The position numbers and the translations under genes are program-made. A model generated the notes under the pieces. It was given only the letters and a program-made list of their open reading frames with translations. It made no database searches and was not told where the DNA came from. A DNA stretch of 64,000 bases from Frigoribacterium sp. PhB24 (lineage in GTDB: Bacteria; Actinomycetota; Actinomycetes; Actinomycetales; Microbacteriaceae), in contig NZ_RKIC01000012.1 in NCBI RefSeq assembly GCF_003755185.1, positions 186,001-250,000 of the forward strand, written 5' to 3'. This document shows positions 1-12,351 of this stretch, piece by piece; position 1 is the first letter of the stretch, and each line of letters starts with the position of its first letter.

Positions 1-90
1 GCGAACGTCGAGGCGGCGAAGGCACCCGACGACGCCGAGGCACGCCTGCGCGCCGCCCTCGGTGCCCCCGCTCCCCGCGCCGACCAGTAG
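1..90 (+). CDS. 3' end of an unidentified gene
   Basis: The window opens inside a reading frame that ends at the TAG at 88-90. The visible 29 residues are Ala-, Arg- and Pro-rich (ANVEAAKAPDDAEARLRAAL and on to PRADQ) and look like the charged, probably disordered tail of a longer protein. Nothing in them identifies a family. It lies on the plus strand, convergent with the methyltransferase-like gene that follows. That it is coding at all rests on frame and composition only. Confidence 0.5.
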   Translation, partial: ANVEAAKAPDDAEARLRAALGAPAPRADQ

Positions 91-291
91 CCCCGCACTC
101 GTCGCTCGGCCCCACCGCGGTCGGGCTGCCGCGCCGCGCCGCCGCGCCGCGCCGCGGCGCCACGAAATGGACACTTCGCCACGTTTTGTCGTGGCGTCGT
201 GCCCATGACGTGGCGGGATGCGGCGAACAGGATGTGGCGTGCGGCGGTCGCCCCGCGGTCCCGCCCCGCGGTCCCGCCCGACGCGTCCCGG
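91..291. other. GC-rich intergenic region with inverted and tandem repeats
   Basis: This gap separates two convergent genes. It holds a GCCGC-type low-complexity stretch (about 130-158), an inverted repeat CGCCACGA (158-165) / TCGTGGCG (189-196) that could act as a terminator for either gene, and a 13-base tandem repeat at 249-274. I see no gene in it. Confidence 0.5.
249..274. repeat. 13-bp tandem repeat, two copies
   Basis: CGCCCCGCGGTCC occurs twice head to tail at 249-261 and 262-274, followed by a partial third copy. It lies just beyond the stop codon of the minus-strand methyltransferase-like gene. No function can be assigned. Confidence 0.7.
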
Positions 292-1149
292 TCAGCGCGC
301 GCCGAACACGCTCCGCGACGGTTCGGGCGAGGGCACGGCCGTGGCGTCGGTGACCACGGGCGCCCCCGCGACGAAGTCGCGCAGCTCGCGGCCGTGGACG
401 ACCTTGGCCGGCAGCGGGTCCGACGAGTAGAGCCGCGGCATGCGATCGGTCGGCAGCGGCGACGGCGAGCCGATCAGCACGACGTTGCCGAAGCGCCGGC
501 CCTTGAGCGTGGCGGGGTCGGCGACCGCCACCACGTGCTCGAAGACGGTGGCGAGCGTCGACGCCTGCCCCCGGGCGAAGGCCAACCCCGCACCGTCGGC
601 CGAGTTGACGATCAGCATGCCGCTCGGCGACAGGAACTCGGCCGCCGCCGTGTAGAACTCGAGCGAGGTCACGTGCGCGGGGATCTGCGAGCCGCCGAAG
701 ACGTCGACGATCAGCAGGTCGACCGTGCCGCGCAGCCCGGCGGGCAACTTCACCATGACCTCGCGGGCATCGCCGTAGCGCACCCGGATCGAGGCCCCGC
801 GCGGCAGCGGCAACGTCTCGCGGACCAGGGCCACGAGGTCGGATTCGAGCTCGATCACCTGCTGGCGCGAGCCCGGCCTGGTGGCCTCGACGTAGCGGGG
901 CAGGGTGAGGGCGCCGGCGCCGAGGTGAAGGGCCGTGACCGGGCCCTCGGGCAGCAGGTCGACGGCGTGCCCGATGCGCCGGACGTACTCGAACGCCAGG
1001 TGCGTCGGATCGTCGAGGTCGACGTGCGATTGCGGTGTGCCGTCGACGACGAGCGTGTACGAACCGGGGCGGTGCCGGTCCTCGTCCACGCGGGCGAGGC
1101 CCGCCCCGATCGAGATCTCGACGGGCGGTTCGTCGTGCTGTGCGGCCAT
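292..1149 (-). CDS. Spermidine synthase-like class I methyltransferase-fold protein
   Basis: The product has 285 residues. It carries a Rossmann methyltransferase core with the glycine motif ALHLGAGALTLPRY, an acidic loop VIELESDLV, a second acidic motif YGDAREV and a DLLIVDVFGG strand, the layout of the spermidine synthase (SpeE-like) superfamily. Actinobacterial relatives are usually called fused or spermidine synthase-like and often have no proven polyamine activity, so the substrate is uncertain. I chose the ATG at 1147-1149 because GGAGG lies immediately upstream on the minus strand; an in-frame extension to 1218 has no ribosome site. A near-consensus promoter (1227-1255, minus) precedes it, back to back with the rpoB promoter. 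It probably acts in the cytoplasm. Confidence 0.72.
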   Translation of the reverse strand: MAAQHDEPPVEISIGAGLARVDEDRHRPGSYTLVVDGTPQSHVDLDDPTHLAFEYVRRIGHAVDLLPEGPVTALHLGAGALTLPRYVEATRPGSRQQVIELESDLVALVRETLPLPRGASIRVRYGDAREVMVKLPAGLRGTVDLLIVDVFGGSQIPAHVTSLEFYTAAAEFLSPSGMLIVNSADGAGLAFARGQASTLATVFEHVVAVADPATLKGRRFGNVVLIGSPSPLPTDRMPRLYSSDPLPAKVVHGRELRDFVAGAPVVTDATAVPSPEPSRSVFGAR

Positions 1150-1226
1150 GCCTCCAGCCTCCCATCCCGGGGACGAGGAGGCGCGCGCGGCCCCCCATCC
1201 CGTGGAATGCCTGTGCATGCGCCCGG

Positions 1227-1255
1227 GTTATACCGAAGCTCGAGCGAAAGGTCAA
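1227..1255 (-). promoter_or_regulatory. Promoter for the methyltransferase-like gene
   Basis: Reading the minus strand, TTGACC (plus 1250-1255) is followed by exactly 17 bases and TATAAC (plus 1227-1232). This is close to the housekeeping sigma consensus. It faces the gene ending at 292 and leaves a leader of about 70 bases. Confidence 0.7.
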
Positions 1256-1264
1256 CGACAGGGC

Positions 1265-1294
1265 TTGCCAGGCGTGTCCGGGGCGACCTAGTAT
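1265..1294 (+). promoter_or_regulatory. Candidate rpoB-rpoC promoter
   Basis: TTGCCA at 1265-1270, an 18-base spacer and TAGTAT at 1289-1294 resemble a primary sigma promoter. It would give a leader of about 170 bases ahead of rpoB. It stands ten bases from the divergent promoter on the other strand, so the two may compete for RNA polymerase. Confidence 0.6.
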
Positions 1295-1322
1295 GGACCT
1301 TTGCGCTCCCCGTGCGTCCTGT

Positions 1323-1436
1323 CGTCATATTGCGGTCGACAACGTCTCGAGACACCCACCCCCGAATATGACGGCGGGGTGGATGGTGTCCGCCGGGTAG
1401 GGCCGTTCACTCACTCACCACATACTGTCCGACAGT
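1323..1436 (+). other. Structured rpoB leader with three inverted repeats
   Basis: The untranslated leader contains a 9-bp stem CGTCATATT (1323-1331) / AATATGACG (1365-1373), an internal palindrome GTCTCGAGAC (1344-1353), and ACTGTC-C-GACAGT (1424-1436) just ahead of the ribosome site. A regulatory role is an inference from position. Confidence 0.5.
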
Positions 1437-1469
1437 GATGACCCGACGGGGTCCACGGAGGTTACTTCC

Positions 1470-4400
1470 TTGGCTGCTGCGAACAACGCATCCACCAACT
1501 CACCCAAGAACGGTCGCAACGCATCGCGGCTCTCGTTCGCCAAGATCACCGACACGCTGACGGTCCCCGACCTGCTGGCGCTGCAGACCGAGAGCTTCGA
1601 CTGGCTCGTCGGCAACGACATCTGGAAGGACCGCCTCGCCGAGGCGACCGAGCAGGGTCGCACCGACCTGGCCCTCCACTCGGGCCTGGAAGAGATCTTC
1701 GAAGAGATCTCGCCGATCGAAGACCTCGGCGAGACCATGCAGCTCTCGTTCACGGCTCCCGAGCTCGAAGAGCCCAAGTACACGATCGACGAGTGCAAAG
1801 AGCGTGGCAAGACCTACGCCGCGCCGCTCTACGTGAACGCCGAGTTCATGAACCACCTGACCGGTGAGATCAAGACCCAGACGGTCTTCATGGGCGACTT
1901 CCCGCTCATGACCGAGCGGGGCACGTTCATCATCAACGGCACCGAGCGTGTCGTCGTCTCGCAGCTCGTCCGCAGCCCGGGCGTCTACTTCGAGCGCGCC
2001 TCCGACAAGACCAGCGACAAGGACATCTACTCGGCTCGGGTCATCCCGAGCCGTGGTGCCTGGCTCGAGTTCGAGATCGACAAGCGCGACCAGGTCGGCG
2101 TCCGCATCGACCGCAAGCGCAAGCAGAGCGTGACCGTCTTCCTCAAGGCCCTCGGCCTCACGAGCGAAGAGATCATGGAGGAGTTCAAGGGCTTCGCCTC
2201 GATCGAGGCCACCCTCGAGAAGGACGCCATCCTCACCAAAGAAGAGGCGCTCAAGGACATCTACCGCAAGCTGCGTCCGGGCGAGCAGGTCGCTGCCGAG
2301 GCCGCGCGTGCGCTCCTCGACAACTTCTACTTCAACCACAAGCGCTACGACCTGGCCAAGGTGGGTCGCTACAAGATCAACCGCAAGCTCGGCATCGACG
2401 CCCCCCTGGGCGACTCGGTCCTGACCGTCGACGACATCGTCGCCACGATCAAGTACCTCGTGTCGCTGCACGCCGAAGAGAAGTCGATGAACGGCACGCG
2501 CGACGGCGAGCCCGTCCAGCTGCGTCTCGACGTCGACGACATCGACCACTTCGGCAACCGTCGCATCCGTGCGGTCGGCGAGCTGATCCAGAACCAGGTC
2601 CGCACCGGTCTGTCGCGCATGGAGCGCGTCGTTCGTGAGCGCATGACCACCCAAGACATCGAGGCGATCACGCCGCAGACCCTGATCAACGTGCGCCCCG
2701 TCGTCGCCGCGATCAAGGAGTTCTTCGGCACCTCGCAGCTGTCGCAGTTCATGGACCAGAACAACCCGCTCTCGGGCCTGACGCACAAGCGTCGTCTGAG
2801 CGCGCTCGGCCCCGGCGGTCTGTCGCGTGAGCGCGCCGGCGTCGAGGTCCGCGACGTCCACCCCTCGCACTACGGCCGCATGTGCCCGATCGAGACCCCT
2901 GAAGGCCCGAACATCGGTCTGATCGGTTCGCTCGCGTCCTTCGCGCGCATCAACTCGTTCGGCTTCATCGAGACGCCCTACCGTCGCGTGGACAAGGGCA
3001 ACGTCACCACGACGATCGACTACCTCACCGCCTCCGAAGAGGACGACTACGTCGTCGCGCAGGCGAACGCCCCCCTCGACGACAAGTTCGACTTCGTCGA
3101 CGACAAGGTGCTCGTCCGCAAGAAGGGCGGCGAGGTCGAGCTCGTCGACAAGGCCGAGGTCGACTACATGGACGTCTCGCCGCGCCAGATGGTGTCGGTG
3201 GCCACGTCGCTGATCCCGTTCCTCGAGCACGACGACGCGAACCGTGCCCTCATGGGTGCCAACATGCAGCGTCAGGCCGTCCCGCTCGTCCGCAGCGAGA
3301 GCCCGCTCGTCGGCACCGGCATGGAGGGCTACACCGCGATCGACGCCGGTGACGTCGTCACCGCCGACGCCGCGGGTGTCGTCTCCGAGGTGTCGGCCGA
3401 CGTCGTCACCGTCCAGCTCGACGACGGCGGCACGCAGGACTACTACCTGCGCAAGTTCGACCGCTCCAACCAGGGCGCCAGCTACAACCACCGCGTGATC
3501 GTCGACGCCGGCCAGCGCGTCGAGGTCGGCGAGGTCATCGCCGACGGTCCCGCGACCGAGAACGGCGAGCTCGCGCTCGGCAAGAACCTGCTCGTCGCGT
3601 TCATGCCGTGGGAGGGCTACAACTACGAGGACGCGATGATCCTGTCGCAGAACCTCGTGAAGGACGACACGCTCTCGTCGATCCACATCGAAGAGTACGA
3701 AGTCGACGCCCGCGACACGAAGCTCGGCAAGGAAGAGATCACCCGTGATCTCCCCAACGTCAGCCCCGACCTGCTGGCCGACCTCGACGAGCGCGGCATC
3801 ATCCGCATCGGTGCCGAGGTGCGTCCCGGTGACATCCTCGTCGGCAAGGTCACGCCCAAGGGCGAGACCGAGCTGAGCGCCGAGGAGCGCCTGCTGCGCG
3901 CCATCTTCAACGAGAAGAGCCGCGAGGTCCGCGACACGTCCCTGAAGGTGCCTCACGGCGAGCAGGGAACAGTCATCGGCGTCAAGGTCTTCGACTCGCA
4001 AGACGGAGACGACGAGCTCGGCTCGGGCGTCAACCAGCGCGTCGTCGTGTTCATCGCCCAGAAGCGCAAGATCACCGCGGGCGACAAGCTCGCCGGTCGC
4101 CACGGCAACAAGGGCGTCATCTCGACGATCCTGCCCGTCGAGGACATGCCCTTCCTCGCGGACGGCACCCCCGTCGACATCATCCTCAACCCGCTCGGCG
4201 TGCCCGGCCGCATGAACTTCGGCCAGGTGCTCGAGATCCACCTCGGGTGGATCGCCGCGCAGGGCTGGAACGTCGAGGGCATCCAGGAGTGGGCGAAGAA
4301 CCTTCCCGAAGAGGCGCTCAGCGCCGCTCCGGGCACGAAGGTCGCCACCCCGGTGTTCGACGGCGCCGCCGAGCGCGAGATCGAGGGTCTGCTCGACTCG

Positions 4401-4961
4401 ACCCTGCCGACCCGTGACGGTGAGCGTCTGATCGGTTCGTCCGGTAAGGCGCGTCTGTTCGACGGTCGTTCGGGTGAGCCGTTCCCCAACCCGATCTCGG
4501 TCGGCTACATGTACATCCTGAAGCTGCACCACCTCGTCGACGACAAGATCCACGCACGCTCGACGGGCCCGTACTCGATGATCACGCAGCAGCCGCTGGG
4601 TGGTAAGGCGCAGTTCGGTGGCCAGCGCTTCGGCGAGATGGAGGTCTGGGCCCTCGAGGCCTACGGCGCCGCGTACGCGCTGCAAGAGCTCCTCACCATC
4701 AAGTCGGACGACATCCTCGGCCGCGTGAAGGTGTACGAAGCCATCGTCAAGGGCGAGAACATCCAGGAGCCCGGCATCCCCGAGAGCTTCAAGGTCCTCA
4801 TCAAAGAGATGCAGTCGCTCTGCCTGAACGTCGAGGTCCTCTCGGCGGACGGCCAGACGGTCAGCCTGCGCGACACGGACGACGAGGTCTTCCGTGCCGC
4901 CGAAGAGCTCGGCATCAACATCTCCTCCCGCTTCGAATCGTCGAACGTCGACGAGATCTAA
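1470..4961 (+). CDS. rpoB: DNA-directed RNA polymerase subunit beta
   Basis: RpoB forms one half of the RNA polymerase catalytic cleft with RpoC. The product has 1163 residues, the usual actinobacterial length. The rifampicin pocket runs from about residue 420: [10 protein letters not shown] then [11 protein letters not shown]. Asp429, His439 and Ser444 (E. coli 516, 526, 531) are wild type, so rifampicin sensitivity is predicted. The C-terminal part carries the conserved KHGNKG-equivalent [10 protein letters not shown] and the [19 protein letters not shown] motif. The start is a TTG at 1470 with GGAGG eight bases upstream. rpoC follows after 49 bases, so the two are co-transcribed. Codon use is that of a highly expressed gene, with GAAGAG preferred over GAGGAG at many Glu-Glu pairs. 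Confidence 0.99.
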   Translation: MAAANNASTNSPKNGRNASRLSFAKITDTLTVPDLLALQTESFDWLVGNDIWKDRLAEATEQGRTDLALHSGLEEIFEEISPIEDLGETMQLSFTAPELEEPKYTIDECKERGKTYAAPLYVNAEFMNHLTGEIKTQTVFMGDFPLMTERGTFIINGTERVVVSQLVRSPGVYFERASDKTSDKDIYSARVIPSRGAWLEFEIDKRDQVGVRIDRKRKQSVTVFLKALGLTSEEIMEEFKGFASIEATLEKDAILTKEEALKDIYRKLRPGEQVAAEAARALLDNFYFNHKRYDLAKVGRYKINRKLGIDAPLGDSVLTVDDIVATIKYLVSLHAEEKSMNGTRDGEPVQLRLDVDDIDHFGNRRIRAVGELIQNQVRTGLSRMERVVRERMTTQDIEAITPQTLINVRPVVAAIKEFFGTSQLSQFMDQNNPLSGLTHKRRLSALGPGGLSRERAGVEVRDVHPSHYGRMCPIETPEGPNIGLIGSLASFARINSFGFIETPYRRVDKGNVTTTIDYLTASEEDDYVVAQANAPLDDKFDFVDDKVLVRKKGGEVELVDKAEVDYMDVSPRQMVSVATSLIPFLEHDDANRALMGANMQRQAVPLVRSESPLVGTGMEGYTAIDAGDVVTADAAGVVSEVSADVVTVQLDDGGTQDYYLRKFDRSNQGASYNHRVIVDAGQRVEVGEVIADGPATENGELALGKNLLVAFMPWEGYNYEDAMILSQNLVKDDTLSSIHIEEYEVDARDTKLGKEEITRDLPNVSPDLLADLDERGIIRIGAEVRPGDILVGKVTPKGETELSAEERLLRAIFNEKSREVRDTSLKVPHGEQGTVIGVKVFDSQDGDDELGSGVNQRVVVFIAQKRKITAGDKLAGRHGNKGVISTILPVEDMPFLADGTPVDIILNPLGVPGRMNFGQVLEIHLGWIAAQGWNVEGIQEWAKNLPEEALSAAPGTKVATPVFDGAAEREIEGLLDSTLPTRDGERLIGSSGKARLFDGRSGEPFPNPISVGYMYILKLHHLVDDKIHARSTGPYSMITQQPLGGKAQFGGQRFGEMEVWALEAYGAAYALQELLTIKSDDILGRVKVYEAIVKGENIQEPGIPESFKVLIKEMQSLCLNVEVLSADGQTVSLRDTDDEVFRAAEELGINISSRFESSNVDEI

Positions 4962-5010
4962 GCCCCCTTCCCACAACGACACGTCGATACATCTGACAAG
5001 GGATTAAATT

Positions 5011-8892
<3,882 letters not shown>

Positions 8893-8901
8893 GCGACTGA
8901 C

Positions 8902-8939
8902 GGAGGCGCGGCGAGGGGCTGACCCGCACCGCGCCTCCT
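8902..8939. repeat. GGAGGCGCG inverted-repeat hairpin
   Basis: GGAGGCGCGG at 8902-8911 pairs with CCGCGCCTCC at 8929-8938. The same core recurs in other gene-end hairpins in this window, at 15591-15631, 25315-25359 (imperfect) and 44138-44190. Confidence 0.7.
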
Positions 8940-8953
8940 GAAGGCCTCGCCTC

Positions 8954-8994
8954 GAAGGGCCCTGATCCGCACATCGTGCGGACCGGGGCCCTTC
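8954..8994 (+). terminator. rpoBC terminator
   Basis: GAAGGGCCC (8954-8962) pairs with GGGCCCTTC (8986-8994), with an inner stem TCCGCA/TGCGGA. There is no long T run, which is common for terminators in GC-rich actinobacteria. Confidence 0.75.
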
Positions 8995-9269
8995 GTCGTC
9001 CCCCGCCCCGTCCCTGTGTGCACTTCGCGACCAGTCAGGCCTCGGCGGGGCGTTCGGAGCCGAGATGGGCGGCGTGTCGGGGCCGAGCTGTCGGGAATTG
9101 CACGTCTTCCGGTGAAGGTCAGGTCGGGATCGGCGCGTGGGAGCGGGGGGAGGCGCGGCACGGGGGGAGGCGCGGCATGCGAGAGGTGCGGGGTGCGGGG
9201 AGGAGGCGCGGCGCGAGATGCCGCCGCTGTTCCCCCGCCGGGCTGAGGCGGCGGCGGGAGCCGACCCGG

Positions 9270-9275
9270 CAGGAT
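9270..9275 (+). promoter_or_regulatory. Possible leaderless -10 element of the GNAT gene
   Basis: CAGGAT stands six bases before the ATG at 9282, the same spacing as the TAGGAT and TAGCCT elements before truA, glmS, coaA and the membrane protein gene at 23680. No -35 is visible. Confidence 0.35.
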
Positions 9276-9281
9276 GGACGG

Positions 9282-10460
9282 ATGCCTGACGACCAGCCCG
9301 CCGAGCCCGCCACCACGACCTCCGTCGCCGGAGGCTCCACGGTCGGAGCACCGGCCACCCCGTCCCCAGCCGTCGCGCCTCGGGGCGAGGCCGCCGAGGG
9401 GGTCAGCATCGGCAGCGCCGATCGTCCCGTGCGCGACCGGGTGGCGGGGTCCGGCGTGCCGACGTCGCCCGAGCCCGTCGCAGATGTCTCCTGGCGGCCG
9501 CTCACGCTCGACGACCTCGAGCCACTGCGCGCCCTCTGCGTACGTGTCGGTGCCGTCGACCACCCCGATCGCGGTCGTTCGCTCGCAGCGGTGCGCGACG
9601 ACCTCACCGCTCCCGGCATCGATCTCGAGCGCGACAGCACGGTCGCCGTCGACCGCGAGGGGCGATTCGTCGCCTGGGGGCTCAGCCACCTCAGGCCGAC
9701 CCGGGTCAGCATGGTCTGGGTCGACGTGACCGGCGGGGTCGACCCGGCCAGGCGAGGCGAGGGCATCGGCCGTCGACTGCTCACGTGGCAGCGCGCCCGC
9801 GGAGAACAGCAGCTCGCCACCTGCGACGAGCGGCTGCCCGCCGGCCTCGGGACGGACGTCGAGGAGGACGCCACCGCCTCGCGTGCGCTCTTCCGTCGGG
9901 CGGGGTTCGACGAGGCGCGCTGGTGGTCCGAGCTGCGTCGCGAACTCGCGGAACCGATCCGTGACGTCCCGCTCGACCCGGCCGCCCGCCTGGTCACGAT
10001 GACCGACGAGTGGGTCGAGCCTGCCCGGCACGCGCGGAACGACGCCTTCCGTGACCACTGGGGCAGTCAGCCGACGAGCGAAGACCGCTGGGGCCGGATG
10101 GTCGGCGCCGGGACCTTCCGGCGTGACCTCTCGATGCTGGCCGTGGCCCGGCCGCTCGACGACCCGGACGGCGCCGAGCAGGTCGTCGCGTTCGTGCTCA
10201 GCGATGTCGACCACGAGGACTGGGCCGCTCTCGGACGGCGCTCCGCCTACGTCGAGTACGTCGGTGTGCGTCGATCGTGGCGTGGACGGCACCTCGCCCA
10301 GTCCCTGCTGGCGTCGACCCTGAGCGCTCACGCCGCCGACGGCCTCGAGGTGACCGTGCTCGACGTCGACTCGACGAGCCCGACCGGTGCCCGGGGCCTG
10401 TACGAGCGGGCCGGGTTCGTGGCGGCGAGGCGGTCCGCGACGGTCCTCCGGGCCTATTGA
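9282..10460 (+). CDS. GNAT family N-acetyltransferase with two GNAT domains
   Basis: The product has 392 residues and two tandem acetyltransferase domains, roughly residues 65-220 and 240-392. The acetyl-CoA loop of the first is visible in PARRGEGIGRRLLTWQRARG and that of the second in VRRSWRGRHLAQSLLASTL. The layout resembles the mycothiol synthase-like double GNAT proteins of actinobacteria, but nothing proves that substrate, so I leave it general. I chose the ATG at 9282; a CAGGAT -10-like element lies six bases upstream, which fits a leaderless transcript. The first 60 residues are Ala/Pro/Thr-rich and probably disordered. It lies between the rpoC terminator and the pilus locus. Confidence 0.8.
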   Translation: MPDDQPAEPATTTSVAGGSTVGAPATPSPAVAPRGEAAEGVSIGSADRPVRDRVAGSGVPTSPEPVADVSWRPLTLDDLEPLRALCVRVGAVDHPDRGRSLAAVRDDLTAPGIDLERDSTVAVDREGRFVAWGLSHLRPTRVSMVWVDVTGGVDPARRGEGIGRRLLTWQRARGEQQLATCDERLPAGLGTDVEEDATASRALFRRAGFDEARWWSELRRELAEPIRDVPLDPAARLVTMTDEWVEPARHARNDAFRDHWGSQPTSEDRWGRMVGAGTFRRDLSMLAVARPLDDPDGAEQVVAFVLSDVDHEDWAALGRRSAYVEYVGVRRSWRGRHLAQSLLASTLSAHAADGLEVTVLDVDSTSPTGARGLYERAGFVAARRSATVLRAY

Positions 10461-10595
10461 GGGCGAGCGGGGGTCGCTCCGCGACGGGATGCCGGCCGTC
10501 GCACCCCTTCGAGGGGCACCCGCTCTGGGACGTGCCGCCGACGGCATGACGGCCTTAGCGTGAGGCAAGCTCGGTCCCGACCCCGAGTGTCGAAC

Positions 10596-10621
10596 GGCCT
10601 CGTCGTCCTACCCCCGAGGCC
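10596..10621 (+). promoter_or_regulatory. Hairpin just upstream of the pilus operon ribosome site
   Basis: GGCCTCG (10596-10602) can pair with CGAGGCC (10615-10621), ten bases before the GAGGAGG ribosome site of the first pilus gene. It may modulate translation or be a remnant of a terminator. I could not identify a clear promoter for the locus. Confidence 0.4.
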
Positions 10622-10643
10622 CTGTACTTCCGAGGAGGTACGC

Positions 10644-12305
10644 GTGGCTTCCATGACCGAGATCCTGATCTTGCACGGGCTGTTGCCGATCGAGCAGCTC
10701 GACGTGATCCCGCGCGGCCCCGCCGAGGAGGAGGCGTCGATCCGCGACCTGCTGTCGCGAGGGGTCGTCACCGAGATGCAGGTGGCCCGGGCCCGGGCGA
10801 CCGCCGCCGACCTCGACTTCGTCGAGCTGATCGACTACCCGGTCGACCGCTCGGCCGTGACCATGGTGCCCGCAGCCGTGTGCCGCCGACACAAGGTTCT
10901 GCCCATCGGCGTGCGCGACGGTGCGCTCATCCTCGCCATGGAGGACCCGGGCGACGTCTTCGCCATCGACGACGTCCGTGCCGGCCTGCGGATGGGTGTC
11001 GACCCCGTCGTCGCGGAGAAGAACGACCTGCGCGCCGCGATCGACCGCTACCTGCGTGCCGACGACGAGCTCAACGACCTGACGTCGACCCTCGAAGAGG
11101 AGAAGTCGCACGAGACGACGGCCGACATCACGGACGGTCCCGACGACGACGTCCCGATCGTCCGGTTCGTCAACCTTCTCGTCAGCCAGGCGATCACCGA
11201 CCACGCCTCCGACATCCACATCGAGCCGTCCGAGACCGACGTCCGCATCCGCTACCGCATCGACGGTGTGCTGCACGAGATGCAGCCGGCACCGAAGGCG
11301 ATCCAGAACGGCGTCATCTCGCGCCTCAAGATCATGAGCGAGATCGACATCGCCGAGCGCCGCAAGCCGCAGGACGGTCGCATGTCGGTGCGCCACGGCG
11401 GCCGCCAGATCGACCTGCGGGTGGCGACGCTGCCGACGGTGTGGGGCGAGAAGGTCGTCATGCGCATCCTCGACAACTCGAACACCTCGATGAGCCTGCG
11501 CGACCTCAACCTGCTCGAGCGCAACTTCGACGTCTACGCCGAGTCGTACTCGAAGCCCTACGGCATGATCCTCGTCACCGGCCCCACGGGTTCGGGCAAG
11601 TCGACGACGCTGTACACGACGCTCAACGCCGTCGCCCGTCCCGAGATCAACGTCATCACGGTCGAGGACCCGGTCGAGTACCGCATGAAGGGCATCAACC
11701 AGGTGCAGGTCAACCCCAAGGCGGGTCTGACCTTCGCGAGCGCACTGCGCAGCATCCTGCGCTCCGACCCCGACGTCGTGCTGCTCGGCGAGATCCGCGA
11801 CCACGAGACGGCACAGATCGCGATCGAGGCGTCGCTGACCGGCCACCTCGTGCTCAGCACGCTGCACACGAACGACGCCCCGAGCGCGATCACCCGGCTC
11901 ACCGAGATGGGCATCGAGCCGTTCCTCGTCGGGTCGGCCATCGACTGCGTCGTCGCCCAGCGACTCGCGCGCCGGCTCTGCGACCGGTGCAAGACGCCCA
12001 CGGCGTACTCGCCCTTGCAATTGGCGCACCTGAAGTTCCGGGTCGAGCCCGACGAGAACCCCACGGTGTACCAGCCGGTGGGCTGCCAGCAGTGCTCGAA
12101 CACGGGCTACCGCGGACGCATCGCGCTGCACGAGGTGATGAGCGTCTCCGAGGACATCGAGCGGCTCGCCGTCGCCCGCGCGTCGAGCGCCGAGATCGGT
12201 CGGGTCGCCCGCGAGCAGGGCATGTTGAGCCTGCGCCAGGACGGGTGGGAGAAGGCCAAGCTCGGCCTCACCAGCGTCGAAGAGATCCTGCGGGTCGTCG
12301 CGTGA
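10644..12305 (+). CDS. pilB: Type IV pilus assembly ATPase PilB (GspE/PulE family)
   Basis: This hexameric ATPase powers pilin polymerisation at the inner face of the membrane. The product has 553 residues. Residues 1-150 form the GspE N-terminal (MshEN-like) domain. Walker A GPTGSGKST starts at residue 313, the Walker B and following Asp box is LLGEIRDHETAQIA, and the His box is STLHTNDA. Cys446, Cys449, Cys481 and Cys484 (CDRC, CQQC) form the tetracysteine zinc site that separates PilB from PilT. The GTG at 10644 is chosen because GAGGAGG ends five bases before it; the ATG at 10653 is too far. pilT follows after 46 bases. Confidence 0.93.
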   Translation: MASMTEILILHGLLPIEQLDVIPRGPAEEEASIRDLLSRGVVTEMQVARARATAADLDFVELIDYPVDRSAVTMVPAAVCRRHKVLPIGVRDGALILAMEDPGDVFAIDDVRAGLRMGVDPVVAEKNDLRAAIDRYLRADDELNDLTSTLEEEKSHETTADITDGPDDDVPIVRFVNLLVSQAITDHASDIHIEPSETDVRIRYRIDGVLHEMQPAPKAIQNGVISRLKIMSEIDIAERRKPQDGRMSVRHGGRQIDLRVATLPTVWGEKVVMRILDNSNTSMSLRDLNLLERNFDVYAESYSKPYGMILVTGPTGSGKSTTLYTTLNAVARPEINVITVEDPVEYRMKGINQVQVNPKAGLTFASALRSILRSDPDVVLLGEIRDHETAQIAIEASLTGHLVLSTLHTNDAPSAITRLTEMGIEPFLVGSAIDCVVAQRLARRLCDRCKTPTAYSPLQLAHLKFRVEPDENPTVYQPVGCQQCSNTGYRGRIALHEVMSVSEDIERLAVARASSAEIGRVAREQGMLSLRQDGWEKAKLGLTSVEEILRVVA

Positions 12306-12351
12306 CGCCCGCCTCCGGCCGCGACCGGACCGACCACGAGGAGGCCCTCGC

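Larger units (their letters stand above)
8893..9281. other. 389-bp gap after rpoC: terminators and direct repeats
   Basis: After rpoC come a GGAGGCGCGG/CCGCGCCTCC hairpin (8902-8939) and a strong terminator (8954-8994). Then GGAGGCGCG appears three times in direct orientation at 9149, 9166 and 9202, and a CACTTCGCGAC motif occurs near 9020. I see no credible gene. The acetyltransferase frame stays open back to 8976, but that part has low-complexity Arg/Gly-rich translation and no ribosome site. Confidence 0.55.
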
